A stretch of 12,365 nucleotides of DNA from an uncultured Bacilli bacterium (GTDB taxonomy: Bacteria > Bacillota_I > Bacilli_A > RF39 > UBA660). The translations under genes and the position numbers were made by a program. The notes beneath the pieces were generated by a model. It was given only the letters and a program-made list of their open reading frames with translations. It did not search any database and had not been told where the DNA came from. The stretch lies in the NCBI GenBank assembly GCA_934091015.1, contig CAKOKM010000032.1:1-12365 (forward strand). Direction: 5' to 3'. This document shows, piece by piece, positions 1-6,199 of the stretch; position 1 is the stretch's first letter, and the number at the start of each line of letters is the position of its first letter.

Positions 1-23
1 TTTATTTCAAGACTATAAAATTT

Positions 24-839
24 TTAAAATTTCAAATTATCAACATTATTGGAATCGTTGTATAAATCTTCAAATCGTCCTTTTTTCTTATTTTTAGCTA
101 ATATTATTATACCAATTATAATCATTATTATAGAAACTATTTGAGCAATTTTAAATCCTAATATTAATAGTGCATCTGTTCTACTTATTTCAATAAAGAA
201 TCTTATAATACCATATCCAATTAAGTATAAAGCTGACATTGTACCAACTTTTCTAAATTTATATCTTCTAATAATTATAAATATTATAAATAAAATTATG
301 CAGGCAATTGATTCATATAAGAATGTTGGTGTGTAATATACGCCATCTATTTTCATATTATCAATAATAAATTTAGGGATATGTAGGCTTTTTAAATGTT
401 CATAAGTTGTTGCAGCACCATGGGCTTCTTGATTAAAAAAGTTTCCCCATCTACCAATAGCTTGTCCTAATAGTAAAGGAACACATATAACATCTAAATA
501 TCTAATTAATCTTGTTTTATATTTATTGCAATAGAAAAGCATTGTTAGTAATCCACCTATTAAACCTCCATGAATTGCTAATCCGCCTTTCCATACCATA
601 AATATTTCTTCTGGATGAACTCCATAATAATCTAAATTAAATAAAACATAATATAATCTAGCACAAATATATCCTACAATTATAGCCCAAAAGCACATAT
701 TAAAAATAAAGTCATATTTTAAATTTAATCTTTGTGCTTCTTTTCTAACTAGAAATAATCCAATGAAAATAGCAATCAACATTAATACTGAATACCATCT
801 TATTTCAAATACACCAATACTAACAATAACTGGACTCAT
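24..839 (-). CDS. lgt: Prolipoprotein diacylglyceryl transferase Lgt
   Basis: Integral membrane enzyme that transfers the diacylglyceryl group of phosphatidylglycerol to the lipobox cysteine of prelipoproteins, the first step of lipoprotein maturation. The 271-residue product has the normal family length. It shows the family hallmarks: an IHGGLIGG stretch (about residues 89-96), the Lgt signature GRWGNFFNQEAHG (129-141) with its conserved Arg and Glu, and a late IIRFFIEISRTD segment (211-222). At least six hydrophobic helices are visible and the tail is charged. The ATG is preceded by AGGAGAG six bases upstream, and this SD lies inside the end of the upstream YvlD-like gene. Only 3 bases separate the two genes, so they are almost certainly co-transcribed and translationally coupled. 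No terminator is visible in the 23 bases left after the stop. Family and start are secure. Confidence 0.97.
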   Translation of the reverse strand: MSPVIVSIGVFEIRWYSVLMLIAIFIGLFLVRKEAQRLNLKYDFIFNMCFWAIIVGYICARLYYVLFNLDYYGVHPEEIFMVWKGGLAIHGGLIGGLLTMLFYCNKYKTRLIRYLDVICVPLLLGQAIGRWGNFFNQEAHGAATTYEHLKSLHIPKFIIDNMKIDGVYYTPTFLYESIACIILFIIFIIIRRYKFRKVGTMSALYLIGYGIIRFFIEISRTDALLILGFKIAQIVSIIMIIIGIIILAKNKKKGRFEDLYNDSNNVDNLKF

Positions 840-842
840 ATT

Positions 843-1238
843 TTACTCTCCTATCACATTTTTGGTTATTAGTTTATCTAAAATTAAAGTTGTAAATGAG
901 ATAAATAATGCGATGAAAAATGGTAATATCCATCCCTCTACTACAAATGCATCTCCCATTATTAAACTTGCTAATTTTAATATTATTACATTTATAAATG
1001 GATAAAATATTCCGGTAGTTATAACTGTTACAGGTAAAAATATTAATTTTAGAAATGGTTTTACTGTTGAACTTAATAAACTAATTACTAATGAGGTAAT
1101 AATTGCGTAACCAAATGATTCTATATAAAATCCTTTAAATATTTTCGATGCTAAAATTAACACAATTGAATTAATAATTAAAGTTAGTGTGTATTCTAAT
1201 ATTACGTATTTAAAACTTTTATCTTTACTATATATCAC
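843..1238 (-). CDS. YvlD-like small membrane protein (PF04020, 4-TM 'phage holin' superfamily IV)
   Basis: A protein of about 131 residues with four hydrophobic segments. It contains the pattern SLLSSTVKPFLKLIFLPVTV followed by TGIFYPFINVIIL and a C-terminal membrane span, as in the PF04020 family (Bacillus YvlD). The family is labelled 'holin' by similarity, but its cellular role is not established and there is no phage context here. A start at GTG 1247 is possible, but the motif AGGTGAT at 1249-1243 is best read as the SD, with four bases to a GTG at 1238. The lemA-like gene at 6821 uses the same arrangement. A -10 box (1256-1261) lies directly upstream. The gene is directly followed by lgt. 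In Bacillus subtilis, yvlD lies close to lgt with hprK between them, so the pairing supports the family call. Confidence 0.8.
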   Translation of the reverse strand: MIYSKDKSFKYVILEYTLTLIINSIVLILASKIFKGFYIESFGYAIITSLVISLLSSTVKPFLKLIFLPVTVITTGIFYPFINVIILKLASLIMGDAFVVEGWILPFFIALFISFTTLILDKLITKNVIGE

Positions 1239-1242
1239 TTTC

Positions 1243-1249
1243 ATCACCT
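1243..1249 (-). promoter_or_regulatory. AGGTGAT Shine-Dalgarno that decides the YvlD-like start
   Basis: On the minus strand AGGTGAT is followed by GAAA and then GTG at 1238. It is complementary to the ATCACCT part of the 16S rRNA 3' end. The same word with the same 4-base spacing precedes the GTG of the lemA-like gene, which favours the downstream start over the GTG and ATG embedded in the SD. Confidence 0.6.
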
Positions 1250-1255
1250 ATGTTT

Positions 1256-1261
1256 ATTATA
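1256..1261 (-). promoter_or_regulatory. Probable -10 box for the yvlD-lgt unit
   Basis: A perfect TATAAT on the minus strand follows the terminator of the upstream transporter. The predicted +1 falls at about 1249, at the first base of the SD. The -35 region would fall in the T-run of the terminator and is poor, so this call rests on the -10 and its position. Confidence 0.5.
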
Positions 1262-1274
1262 TTACAAAAATAGC

Positions 1275-1303
1275 AAAAAAAAAATGGTTACGAGAACCAT
1301 TTT
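1275..1303 (-). terminator. Intrinsic terminator of the YfcC-like transporter gene
   Basis: On the minus strand a 9-bp perfect stem (1303-1295 pairing with 1289-1281) with a 5-base loop runs directly into ten T residues (1284-1275). The stem overlaps the stop codon of the transporter gene. This is a textbook rho-independent terminator. Confidence 0.9.
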
Positions 1304-2699
1304 AGATAAATAGCATAATTATAACTAATACTATAATCATGATTAAAATAAATTTCCAAATATATTTTAACCAATCCTTAAATTTGATATCACATAGTGA
1401 TAATCCCATCATAAGAATTGCTGATGATGGTGCAATCATTGATGCTAAACCAAATGTAGTTTGTAAAATAATTGCTATTTGATTAACATTATCTGAGAAT
1501 GATGATTTTAAGTATGCTCCAATTAAACTTATAGTATATTGATATTCAACACTAAATAATGATGTAAATAATCCAGAAATTGTAGTTAATACAACATTGA
1601 ATTTATCACTTAAACTAATGAACCAATCTACGATAGTTGTAACAACTGGATACATAACAGTAAATTCTAATACTAGATAACATATTAATAAAAGTACTAC
1701 TAATTTACCTGATTTTTTTAATCCTTCTCCGAAAGATTCTAAATAATCATCAAAACTTAATTTGTAAATCCATTTTAATAATAATGAAGTTATTATCATT
1801 AATGCTTGAATTCCAAATATATCCCAGCTACCAAATGCTCTTACTTCTCCTAAGATATAAGCAAAAATTGTTGAATCAAATAATTTATATTCTTGAATGC
1901 TCTTTAAAGCATTACTAAACCATTTAATTTCAAATACATCTTCCCAAGGGAAATAAGCCATAATTGAGATAACTGCGAATATAATTAATAATGTGGCTAC
2001 TGGCCAAATTGTTTTTTTCTTAGTTACATTTGCTGGTTCAAATATATCTTCCATTGGTTCTGATTCTTTATTTTTTTGAGTTTTTCTTAGGTGTAAAATA
2101 TTAAATACATTAAATAGAATAAATGCTAGTAATAGAATAATTAATTTAATATACCATAAAGTACTATATTCAATTCCAAATGCTTGTACGTTCATACCAA
2201 CAATTTTTGTACTATACATTGATCCAATTGTACCAACTAATATTGATCCTACAGTTGTAGCAAATGTTGATATTTTATCAAACTTCATTTCTTTCATTAT
2301 TGACATAATGAATGGAACAGCAGCTAATAATAAAATATATTCATTTGTTACGGCACTAATTGCTGTAAAGATAAATGATACTAATACTGTAAATAATATT
2401 TCTTTCTTTTTAAATATTTTGGCTAATTTAGTAATTAAAGCTTGATATCCACCAATTCTTGATAATACTTGATAGAATCCACCAAGAACAAATATAAATG
2501 TTACTAATACAGTAAAGTAATACATTCCTAAAAATCCATAAGTGAAGAAATCAAATATACCAATACGAGTTATTTCACCAATTTGCATTTCTGTACCAGA
2601 GAATGATCCTTGAGGTATAACCCATGTTAATAAAACAGTTAATAATACCATAGCTCCTGATATTTTTACTAAATCAAATTTCTTTACATCTTTTTTCAT
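1302..2699 (-). CDS. YfcC-like multi-spanning transporter (C4-dicarboxylate carrier / ion-transporter superfamily)
   Basis: A 465-residue polytopic membrane protein with about 11-12 hydrophobic helices, split into two halves by a charged loop (residues 204-228). The N-terminal half has SFIFTAISAVTNEYILLLAAVPF and a Gly/Thr-rich ATTVGSILVGTIGS stretch. The C-terminal half ends with APSSAILMMGLSLCDIKFKDWLKYIWKF, resembling the last conserved block of YfcC/DcuC/ArsB-type carriers. Members are thought to move dicarboxylates, amino acids or peptides, but the substrate cannot be read here. The reading frame could open 21 codons earlier. ATG 2699 is chosen because AGGAGGAGG lies just upstream and the longer form would start before the promoter. 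The gene has its own promoter and terminator, so it is a single-gene unit. The exact family is less certain than the transporter role. Confidence 0.65.
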   Translation of the reverse strand: MKKDVKKFDLVKISGAMVLLTVLLTWVIPQGSFSGTEMQIGEITRIGIFDFFTYGFLGMYYFTVLVTFIFVLGGFYQVLSRIGGYQALITKLAKIFKKKEILFTVLVSFIFTAISAVTNEYILLLAAVPFIMSIMKEMKFDKISTFATTVGSILVGTIGSMYSTKIVGMNVQAFGIEYSTLWYIKLIILLLAFILFNVFNILHLRKTQKNKESEPMEDIFEPANVTKKKTIWPVATLLIIFAVISIMAYFPWEDVFEIKWFSNALKSIQEYKLFDSTIFAYILGEVRAFGSWDIFGIQALMIITSLLLKWIYKLSFDDYLESFGEGLKKSGKLVVLLLICYLVLEFTVMYPVVTTIVDWFISLSDKFNVVLTTISGLFTSLFSVEYQYTISLIGAYLKSSFSDNVNQIAIILQTTFGLASMIAPSSAILMMGLSLCDIKFKDWLKYIWKFILIMIIVLVIIMLFI

Positions 2700-2721
2700 T
2701 TTTAACCTCCTCCTAACAATA

Positions 2722-2730
2722 ATTATACCA
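2722..2730 (-). promoter_or_regulatory. Extended -10 promoter of the transporter gene
   Basis: Minus-strand TGGTATAAT is an extended -10 (TGnTATAAT). It is followed after seven bases by the AGGAGGAGG SD, giving a predicted leader of about 16 bases. The -35 is weak (for example TTTATA at about 16 bp), as is common for extended -10 promoters. Its position excludes the upstream start of the open frame. Confidence 0.65.
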
Positions 2731-2800
2731 TGATTGCTAGGAATATAAATGTTTTTTTGCAATTTTCTATTATTTTAATGGGAAATTTTAGGTAATTAAA

Positions 2801-2826
2801 AGGAACAAATATTATAATTTGTTCCT
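2801..2826 (-). terminator. Intrinsic terminator downstream of lysS
   Basis: A 10-bp perfect stem (AGGAACAAAT, 2801-2810, pairing with 2817-2826) encloses a 6-base AT loop. On the minus strand it begins 8 bases after the lysS stop and is followed by TTTTAATT. The T-tract is short, so read-through into the transporter is possible, but that gene also has its own promoter. Confidence 0.75.
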
Positions 2827-2834
2827 ACTTTTTA

Positions 2835-4331
2835 TTATTTATTATCATTTTGAACTGGTTTCATTGTTGGGAATAACAATACATCTCTGATTGATTCTTG
2901 TTCAGTAAATAGCATTATCATTCTATCAATACCATAGCCAATTCCACCTGCTGGTGGCATACCATATTCTAAGGCTTCAACAAAGTCATAATCGATATCA
3001 TTTGCTTCATCGTTACCTAATTCTTTTTCTTTTAATTGTTCTTCGAATCTTTCTAATTGATCAATTGGATCGTTAAGTTCAGTATATGCATTAGCACATT
3101 CATGCCCGGAAATAAATAACTCAAAACGATCTACAAATCTTGGATCTTCAGGATTTTTCTTAGTAAGAGGTGATATTTCTACTGGATGACCATATAAGAA
3201 TGTTGGTTCTATTAATGTTTCTTCAACATATTTTTCAAAGAATAAATTAATTATATGTCCAACAGTATGTTCATGTTCTGCCACTTCAATATCATGTTCT
3301 TTAGCAAGTTTTAAAGCTTCTTCAACTGTCATTTCTTGTTTAAAATCAATTCCGGTTTTTTCTTTGATAGCATCTACCATACTAATTCTTTTCCATTTAC
3401 CAGATAAATCAACATCATGTCCTAGATAATGGAAGGTAGTTTTTCCACATACTTTTTTAGCAATAGTTTGATACATTTCTTCAGTTAGGTCCATCATTCC
3501 CTCTAGGTTAGAATATGCTTCATAAACTTCCATCATGGTAAATTCTGGATTATGTTGAGGATCCATTCCTTCATTTCTAAATGTTCTACCTATTTCATAT
3601 ACTTTTTCCATGCCGCCTACTAGTAATCTTTTTAAATTTAATTCTAGGGCAATACGTAAATACATATCTAAATCTTGCGTATTATGATGTGTTATAAATG
3701 GTCTTGCTGATGCTCCAGTTAAAAGAGTTGTTAAAATAGGTGTTTCTACTTCGACAAAGCCTTTATTATCTAAGAAATTTTGAATACATCTAATAATTTT
3801 AGGACGCATAAATGCGACTTTTTTAGAATCTTCATTCATTATTAAATCTACATAACGTCTTCTATATCTTTCTTCTACATCTGTTAAACCATGAAATTTT
3901 TCAGGTAATGGGCGTAATGATTTTACTAAATGAGTATATTCTAAACATTTTAATGTTAATTCACCTGTTTTAGTTTTCATTACTTTACCATAAACTCCAA
4001 CTATATCACCAATGTCAGCTGATTTAAATAAATTATAAGTTTCTTCTCCAACATCATTTATAGAAATATAAATTTGAATTTTACCTTTTTTATCTTGGAT
4101 TGTAAAAAATGATGCTTTACCCATTTTACGAATAAACATTATTCTTCCGGCTACTTTATAACAATCATTAATGTTTTCAAAGTCATCATGTGGAATATCT
4201 TTATATTTTTCTTTTAGATCTTCTGAGTAAGCAGTACGGTCATATCTTGAACCAAATGGATCAATACCTAATTCTTTAATTTTAGCTGCTTTTTCTCTTC
4301 TTACTATTTCTTGATCTGTTAAATTACGCAT
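2835..4331 (-). CDS. lysS: Lysyl-tRNA synthetase, class II
   Basis: Charges tRNA-Lys with lysine using ATP in the cytoplasm. The 498-residue product has the normal class II LysRS architecture: an N-terminal helical extension, an OB-fold anticodon-binding domain (about 58-135), then the class II catalytic core. Motif 1 is around 172-199 (FMRPKIIRCIQNFL...GFVEVETPIL). Motif 2 is around 247-270 (GRTFRNEGMDPQHNPEFTMME). Motif 3 is around 461-475 (GGIGYGIDRMIMLF). The SGHECANAYTELNDP block (408-422) is diagnostic of LysRS. No active-site element appears lost. ATG 4331 follows AAGTGAT by five bases. A GGAGG lies further upstream but within the predicted promoter discriminator. Transcription is from its own promoter, divergent from gerQ. 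The leader is too short for a T-box. Confidence 0.98.
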   Translation of the reverse strand: MRNLTDQEIVRREKAAKIKELGIDPFGSRYDRTAYSEDLKEKYKDIPHDDFENINDCYKVAGRIMFIRKMGKASFFTIQDKKGKIQIYISINDVGEETYNLFKSADIGDIVGVYGKVMKTKTGELTLKCLEYTHLVKSLRPLPEKFHGLTDVEERYRRRYVDLIMNEDSKKVAFMRPKIIRCIQNFLDNKGFVEVETPILTTLLTGASARPFITHHNTQDLDMYLRIALELNLKRLLVGGMEKVYEIGRTFRNEGMDPQHNPEFTMMEVYEAYSNLEGMMDLTEEMYQTIAKKVCGKTTFHYLGHDVDLSGKWKRISMVDAIKEKTGIDFKQEMTVEEALKLAKEHDIEVAEHEHTVGHIINLFFEKYVEETLIEPTFLYGHPVEISPLTKKNPEDPRFVDRFELFISGHECANAYTELNDPIDQLERFEEQLKEKELGNDEANDIDYDFVEALEYGMPPAGGIGYGIDRMIMLFTEQESIRDVLLFPTMKPVQNDNK

Positions 4332-4336
4332 ATTTA

Positions 4337-4343
4337 ATCACTT
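4337..4343 (-). promoter_or_regulatory. AAGTGAT Shine-Dalgarno of lysS
   Basis: AAGTGAT ends five bases before the lysS ATG and matches the GTGAT end of the SD complement. The stronger-looking GGAGG (4352-4348) is 16 bases from the ATG and would straddle or precede the predicted +1, so this nearer motif is probably the working site. Confidence 0.5.
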
Positions 4344-4354
4344 CTTTCCTCCAT

Positions 4355-4383
4355 AGTATACTTAAAAAGTAATAAAAAAGCAA
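4355..4383 (-). promoter_or_regulatory. Sigma-A type promoter of lysS
   Basis: On the minus strand TTGCTT (4383-4378), a 17-base spacer and TATACT (4360-4355) form a good vegetative promoter. The predicted +1 is near 4348, giving a leader of about 17 bases. The same -35 hexamer and spacing recur at the ATPase gene. Confidence 0.8.
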
Positions 4384-4415
4384 TAAAAGAATAATCTTAA
4401 TTTAGGAGGAATATT

Positions 4416-4766
4416 ATGAATGGAACTTACTATCCTAGCGCTAAGTATCCAAATGATTATAATTTAAATACGGCACCTATTGGAGGAGATACGAATGGGA
4501 ATGTTCAAGATGAGCAAAGTTATATTGAAAATATTTTAAGATTAAATAAAGGTAAAAGGGCTAAAGCATATTTTTCTTTTCCAGATTCTAATGAATGGCG
4601 TGATAAAGTTTTTGAAGGAATTATTGAGGAAGCTGGAAAAGATCACCTTGTTATGAGTGATCCTAAAACTGGTAAATGGTCTTTAATTCTTCTTATTTAT
4701 TTAAATTTTGTTGAATTTGATGAGAAGATAAATTATAGTCATGCTTATTCGGAGATAACTTATTAA
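4416..4766 (+). CDS. gerQ: GerQ-like spore coat / germination protein
   Basis: A 116-residue protein whose core, ESYIENILRLNKGKRAKAYF...DSNEWRDKVFEGIIEEAGKDHLVMSDPKTGKW followed by an ILLIYLNFVEFDEKI block, matches the GerQ (YwdL) family. In Bacillus, GerQ is an inner-coat protein needed for the cortex-lytic enzyme CwlJ to act during germination, and it is crosslinked by transglutaminase. The Bacillus protein is longer (about 180 residues) with a Gln-rich N-terminus. Here only a short Asn/Tyr/Gly-rich leader of about 30 residues remains. A strong AGGAGG lies seven bases before the ATG. The gene is monocistronic with a clear terminator and diverges from lysS. I could not recognise a sporulation sigma-factor promoter. 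The family is confident, and function in sporulation is inferred. Confidence 0.87.
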   Translation: MNGTYYPSAKYPNDYNLNTAPIGGDTNGNVQDEQSYIENILRLNKGKRAKAYFSFPDSNEWRDKVFEGIIEEAGKDHLVMSDPKTGKWSLILLIYLNFVEFDEKINYSHAYSEITY

Positions 4767-4778
4767 GTTATCTTTTTT
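4753..4778 (+). terminator. Intrinsic terminator of gerQ
   Basis: A 9-bp perfect stem, AGATAACTT (4753-4761) with AAGTTATCT (4765-4773), has a 3-base loop and is followed by a T-run (4773-4778). It overlaps the gerQ stop codon. On the opposite strand no U-tract follows, so it should not stop transcription arriving from the ATPase gene. Confidence 0.92.
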
Positions 4779-4784
4779 AATTTC

Positions 4785-4824
4785 CATTGAAAATTAGTGT
4801 CACTAGTGTCAGTGAATTTCAATG
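4785..4824. repeat. Palindromic repeat copy R1 (downstream of the ATPase gene)
   Basis: A 38-bp imperfect palindrome (4786-4823) extended by one C-G pair at the ends. Of 18 possible stem pairs, 14 are Watson-Crick and one is G-T, around a 2-base centre. It contains two tandem 9-mers of the form TAGTGTCA+N. It matches R2 at 35 of 38 positions and R3 at 35 of 38. On the minus strand it starts 4 bases after the ATPase stop codon, and the flank ATTTATAA that carries the stop is shared with R2. It has no adjacent U-tract, so it is not a classical terminator. Confidence 0.9.
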
Positions 4825-4827
4825 AGA

Positions 4828-6063
4828 TTATAAATTTAAACTATCTTTATTTAATAAAAATTCTTTTATTCCAACAATTAATATCCCATCTTCGTTGTGC
4901 CATGCATTTATATCATCTTTAACAACAATTATCTTTTTAAAGTTATCATTAACACAATTTAATGGACGTGATTCTTGATAGTTTTTTTCAGGTGTATCAA
5001 TATTTAGTGCTGATTGGATGTAATATTTATTGCTTCCCATATTACAAATAAAATCTATTTCATAATAAGTTCTTCCACTACTATTTCTTGATTCAACTAC
5101 TCCAACATTTACATTAAATCCTCTTATTAATAACTCGTTAAAAATTATATTTTCCATAATATGATTTTCTTCTTGTTGTCTAAAATTTAATCTAGCATTT
5201 CTTAATCCTATATCTGTAAAATAATATTTATATGGTGTAGAAATATATTTTCTTCCTTTAACATCATATCTTTCTACTTTTTTAATTAAATAAGCATTTT
5301 CCATATGGTCTATATATGAGGAAATAGTGTTAAGAGATATTTCTTTATCTCCAATTCCTAAATATGTTTTATATATGTTCATTGGGTTGGTTAGTGATCC
5401 AATGGATGATGCTAAAATATTTACTGTTGCATCTAAAACATCTTTTCTTTTTATTTCATTTCTTTCGATAATATCTTTTAAATATGTTGTTTCAAATAAG
5501 TTTAATAAATATTCACTTTTTTGTTGTTCATTAGTTTGAAGCACAACTGGTGGAAGTCCGCCATATAATGTATATTCTTTCCAAGCAAGATCTTCTCCAA
5601 TATTTTTTAATTCGATAAATTCTTTAAAAGACAATGGATAAACATTAATTTCAGTACTGCGACCTCTGAATTCAGTTACTATATCTTTTGATAAAAACTT
5701 TGAGTTAGATCCAGTGACATATACATCTAGGTTAGGCTTTTTTAAAAAACTATTTAGAACTTCTTCAAAATCTTTTACTAACTGTATTTCATCTAAAAGA
5801 ACATAGTACATTTTTTTATCTTTAATTTTATTCATAATATAATTGTATAGTTCTAAGGGATCGCGATATTTTTTGTTTTCAATTAAATCTAAATCTAATT
5901 TAATAATATGATCTTCTTTTATACCACTTTCAATTAAATAGTTTTTGAATATTGGATCTAGTAAATATGACTTTCCGCATCTTCTTATGCCAGTAATAAC
6001 CTTTATTAATTTGTTTTCACGTGCAGATATTAATTCATTTAAATATTGTTCTCTTTTAATCAT
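4828..6063 (-). CDS. AAA ATPase with C-terminal DUF4143 domain (COG1373 type)
   Basis: A 411-residue soluble protein. The N-terminal AAA module has a Walker A TGIRRCGKS (24-32), Walker B YYVLLDEIQ (86-94), a TGSNS sensor-like motif (117-121) and FRGRS (132-136) followed by YPLSF. The middle (about 204-265) looks like a winged-helix segment. The C-terminus is DUF4143-like with YEIDFIC (334-340) and YYIQSAL (347-353), recalling the E/D...Q pattern of the PD-(D/E)XK nuclease fold, possibly without activity. Such ATPases are widespread, often multicopy and mostly uncharacterised. Proposed roles (DNA handling, defence, mobile-element cargo) are unproven. ATG 6063 is chosen over an upstream ATG because GAGG lies seven bases before it and the longer frame would be read out of repeat R2. 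It has its own promoter and is flanked on both sides by the palindromic repeats. Confidence 0.88.
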   Translation of the reverse strand: MIKREQYLNELISARENKLIKVITGIRRCGKSYLLDPIFKNYLIESGIKEDHIIKLDLDLIENKKYRDPLELYNYIMNKIKDKKMYYVLLDEIQLVKDFEEVLNSFLKKPNLDVYVTGSNSKFLSKDIVTEFRGRSTEINVYPLSFKEFIELKNIGEDLAWKEYTLYGGLPPVVLQTNEQQKSEYLLNLFETTYLKDIIERNEIKRKDVLDATVNILASSIGSLTNPMNIYKTYLGIGDKEISLNTISSYIDHMENAYLIKKVERYDVKGRKYISTPYKYYFTDIGLRNARLNFRQQEENHIMENIIFNELLIRGFNVNVGVVESRNSSGRTYYEIDFICNMGSNKYYIQSALNIDTPEKNYQESRPLNCVNDNFKKIIVVKDDINAWHNEDGILIVGIKEFLLNKDSLNL

Positions 6064-6081
6064 AAAATTTCCTCTTTTCTC

Positions 6082-6119
6082 ATTGAAAATTAGTGTCATT
6101 TGTGTCACTGAATTTCAAT
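6082..6119. repeat. Palindromic repeat copy R2 (at the ATPase transcription start)
   Basis: A second copy of the 38-bp imperfect palindrome, 14 Watson-Crick plus 2 G-T pairs out of 18. It differs from R1 at 3 positions and from R3 at 4. On the minus strand the predicted +1 of the ATPase gene (about 6116) falls on its fourth base, so the mRNA would begin with this hairpin, and the SD and ATG lie just after it. It could act as an operator overlapping +1 or as a 5'-terminal mRNA stem-loop. Confidence 0.9.
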
Positions 6120-6122
6120 ACA

Positions 6123-6151
6123 ATTATAAATTAAAATAAAATAAAAAGCAA
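6123..6151 (-). promoter_or_regulatory. Sigma-A type promoter of the ATPase gene
   Basis: On the minus strand TTGCTT (6151-6146), a 17-base A/T spacer and a perfect TATAAT (6128-6123). It lies exactly between repeats R3 and R2, so the two palindromes bracket the promoter with centres about 77 bp apart. Confidence 0.82.
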
Positions 6152-6158
6152 GAATGTT

Positions 6159-6196
6159 GTTGAAAATTAGTGTCACTTGTGTCAGTAAATTTCAAT
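6159..6196. repeat. Palindromic repeat copy R3 (after the glyoxalase-II-like gene)
   Basis: A third copy of the 38-bp palindrome, matching R1 at 35 of 38 and R2 at 34 of 38 positions. On the minus strand it begins 3 bases after the stop codon of the upstream hydrolase gene, almost exactly as R1 follows the ATPase stop. All three copies share the A-A and T-T mismatches at stem positions 8 and 15. The T-rich stretch that follows starts about 10 bases away, so terminator function is doubtful. Confidence 0.88.
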
Positions 6197-6199
6197 GGG

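Noticed and set aside
763..1005. Plus-strand open frame of 80 codons across the yvlD-lgt junction
   Set aside because: It is antisense to two well-supported genes, has no SD, and its composition is explained as a shadow. The same applies to plus-strand frames at 5327-5539, 5945-6139, 7554-7844, 8180-8449 and 9829-10056.
843..1247. Prophage holin gene
   Set aside because: PF04020 proteins carry the holin label, but neighbours are lgt and a transporter, there are no phage genes, and the Bacillus YvlD synteny explains it.
2700..2762. N-terminal 21-residue extension of the transporter (start at 2762)
   Set aside because: The extension overlaps the -10 promoter box and the AGGAGGAGG SD of the 2699 start, and it is not hydrophobic like a signal.
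4332..4400. T-box riboswitch before lysS
   Set aside because: A good promoter ends about 24 bases before the ATG, so the leader is roughly 17 bases, far too short for a T-box.
4384..4415. Sporulation sigma (SigE/F/G/K) promoter before gerQ
   Set aside because: No convincing match to CATA-type or related -10/-35 pairs at accepted spacing. AATAAT at about 4390 is too generic in this A/T-rich DNA.
4785..6119. Insertion sequence with R1 and R2 as ends
   Set aside because: No transposase or DDE/Y1/serine recombinase is encoded between them. The only gene is an AAA-DUF4143 ATPase and no target-site duplication is evident. It is kept only as a hypothesis of a non-classical module.
4785..6196. CRISPR-like array from three similar repeats
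   Set aside because: Only three units, with unequal spacings of about 1296 and 77 bp, a whole gene between two of them, and no cas genes. They are better described as dispersed palindromes.
6159..6196. R3 as a rho-independent terminator of the hydrolase gene
   Set aside because: The stem has several mismatches and the T-rich tract begins about ten bases later and holds the next gene's promoter. The identical element R1 lacks any U-tract.
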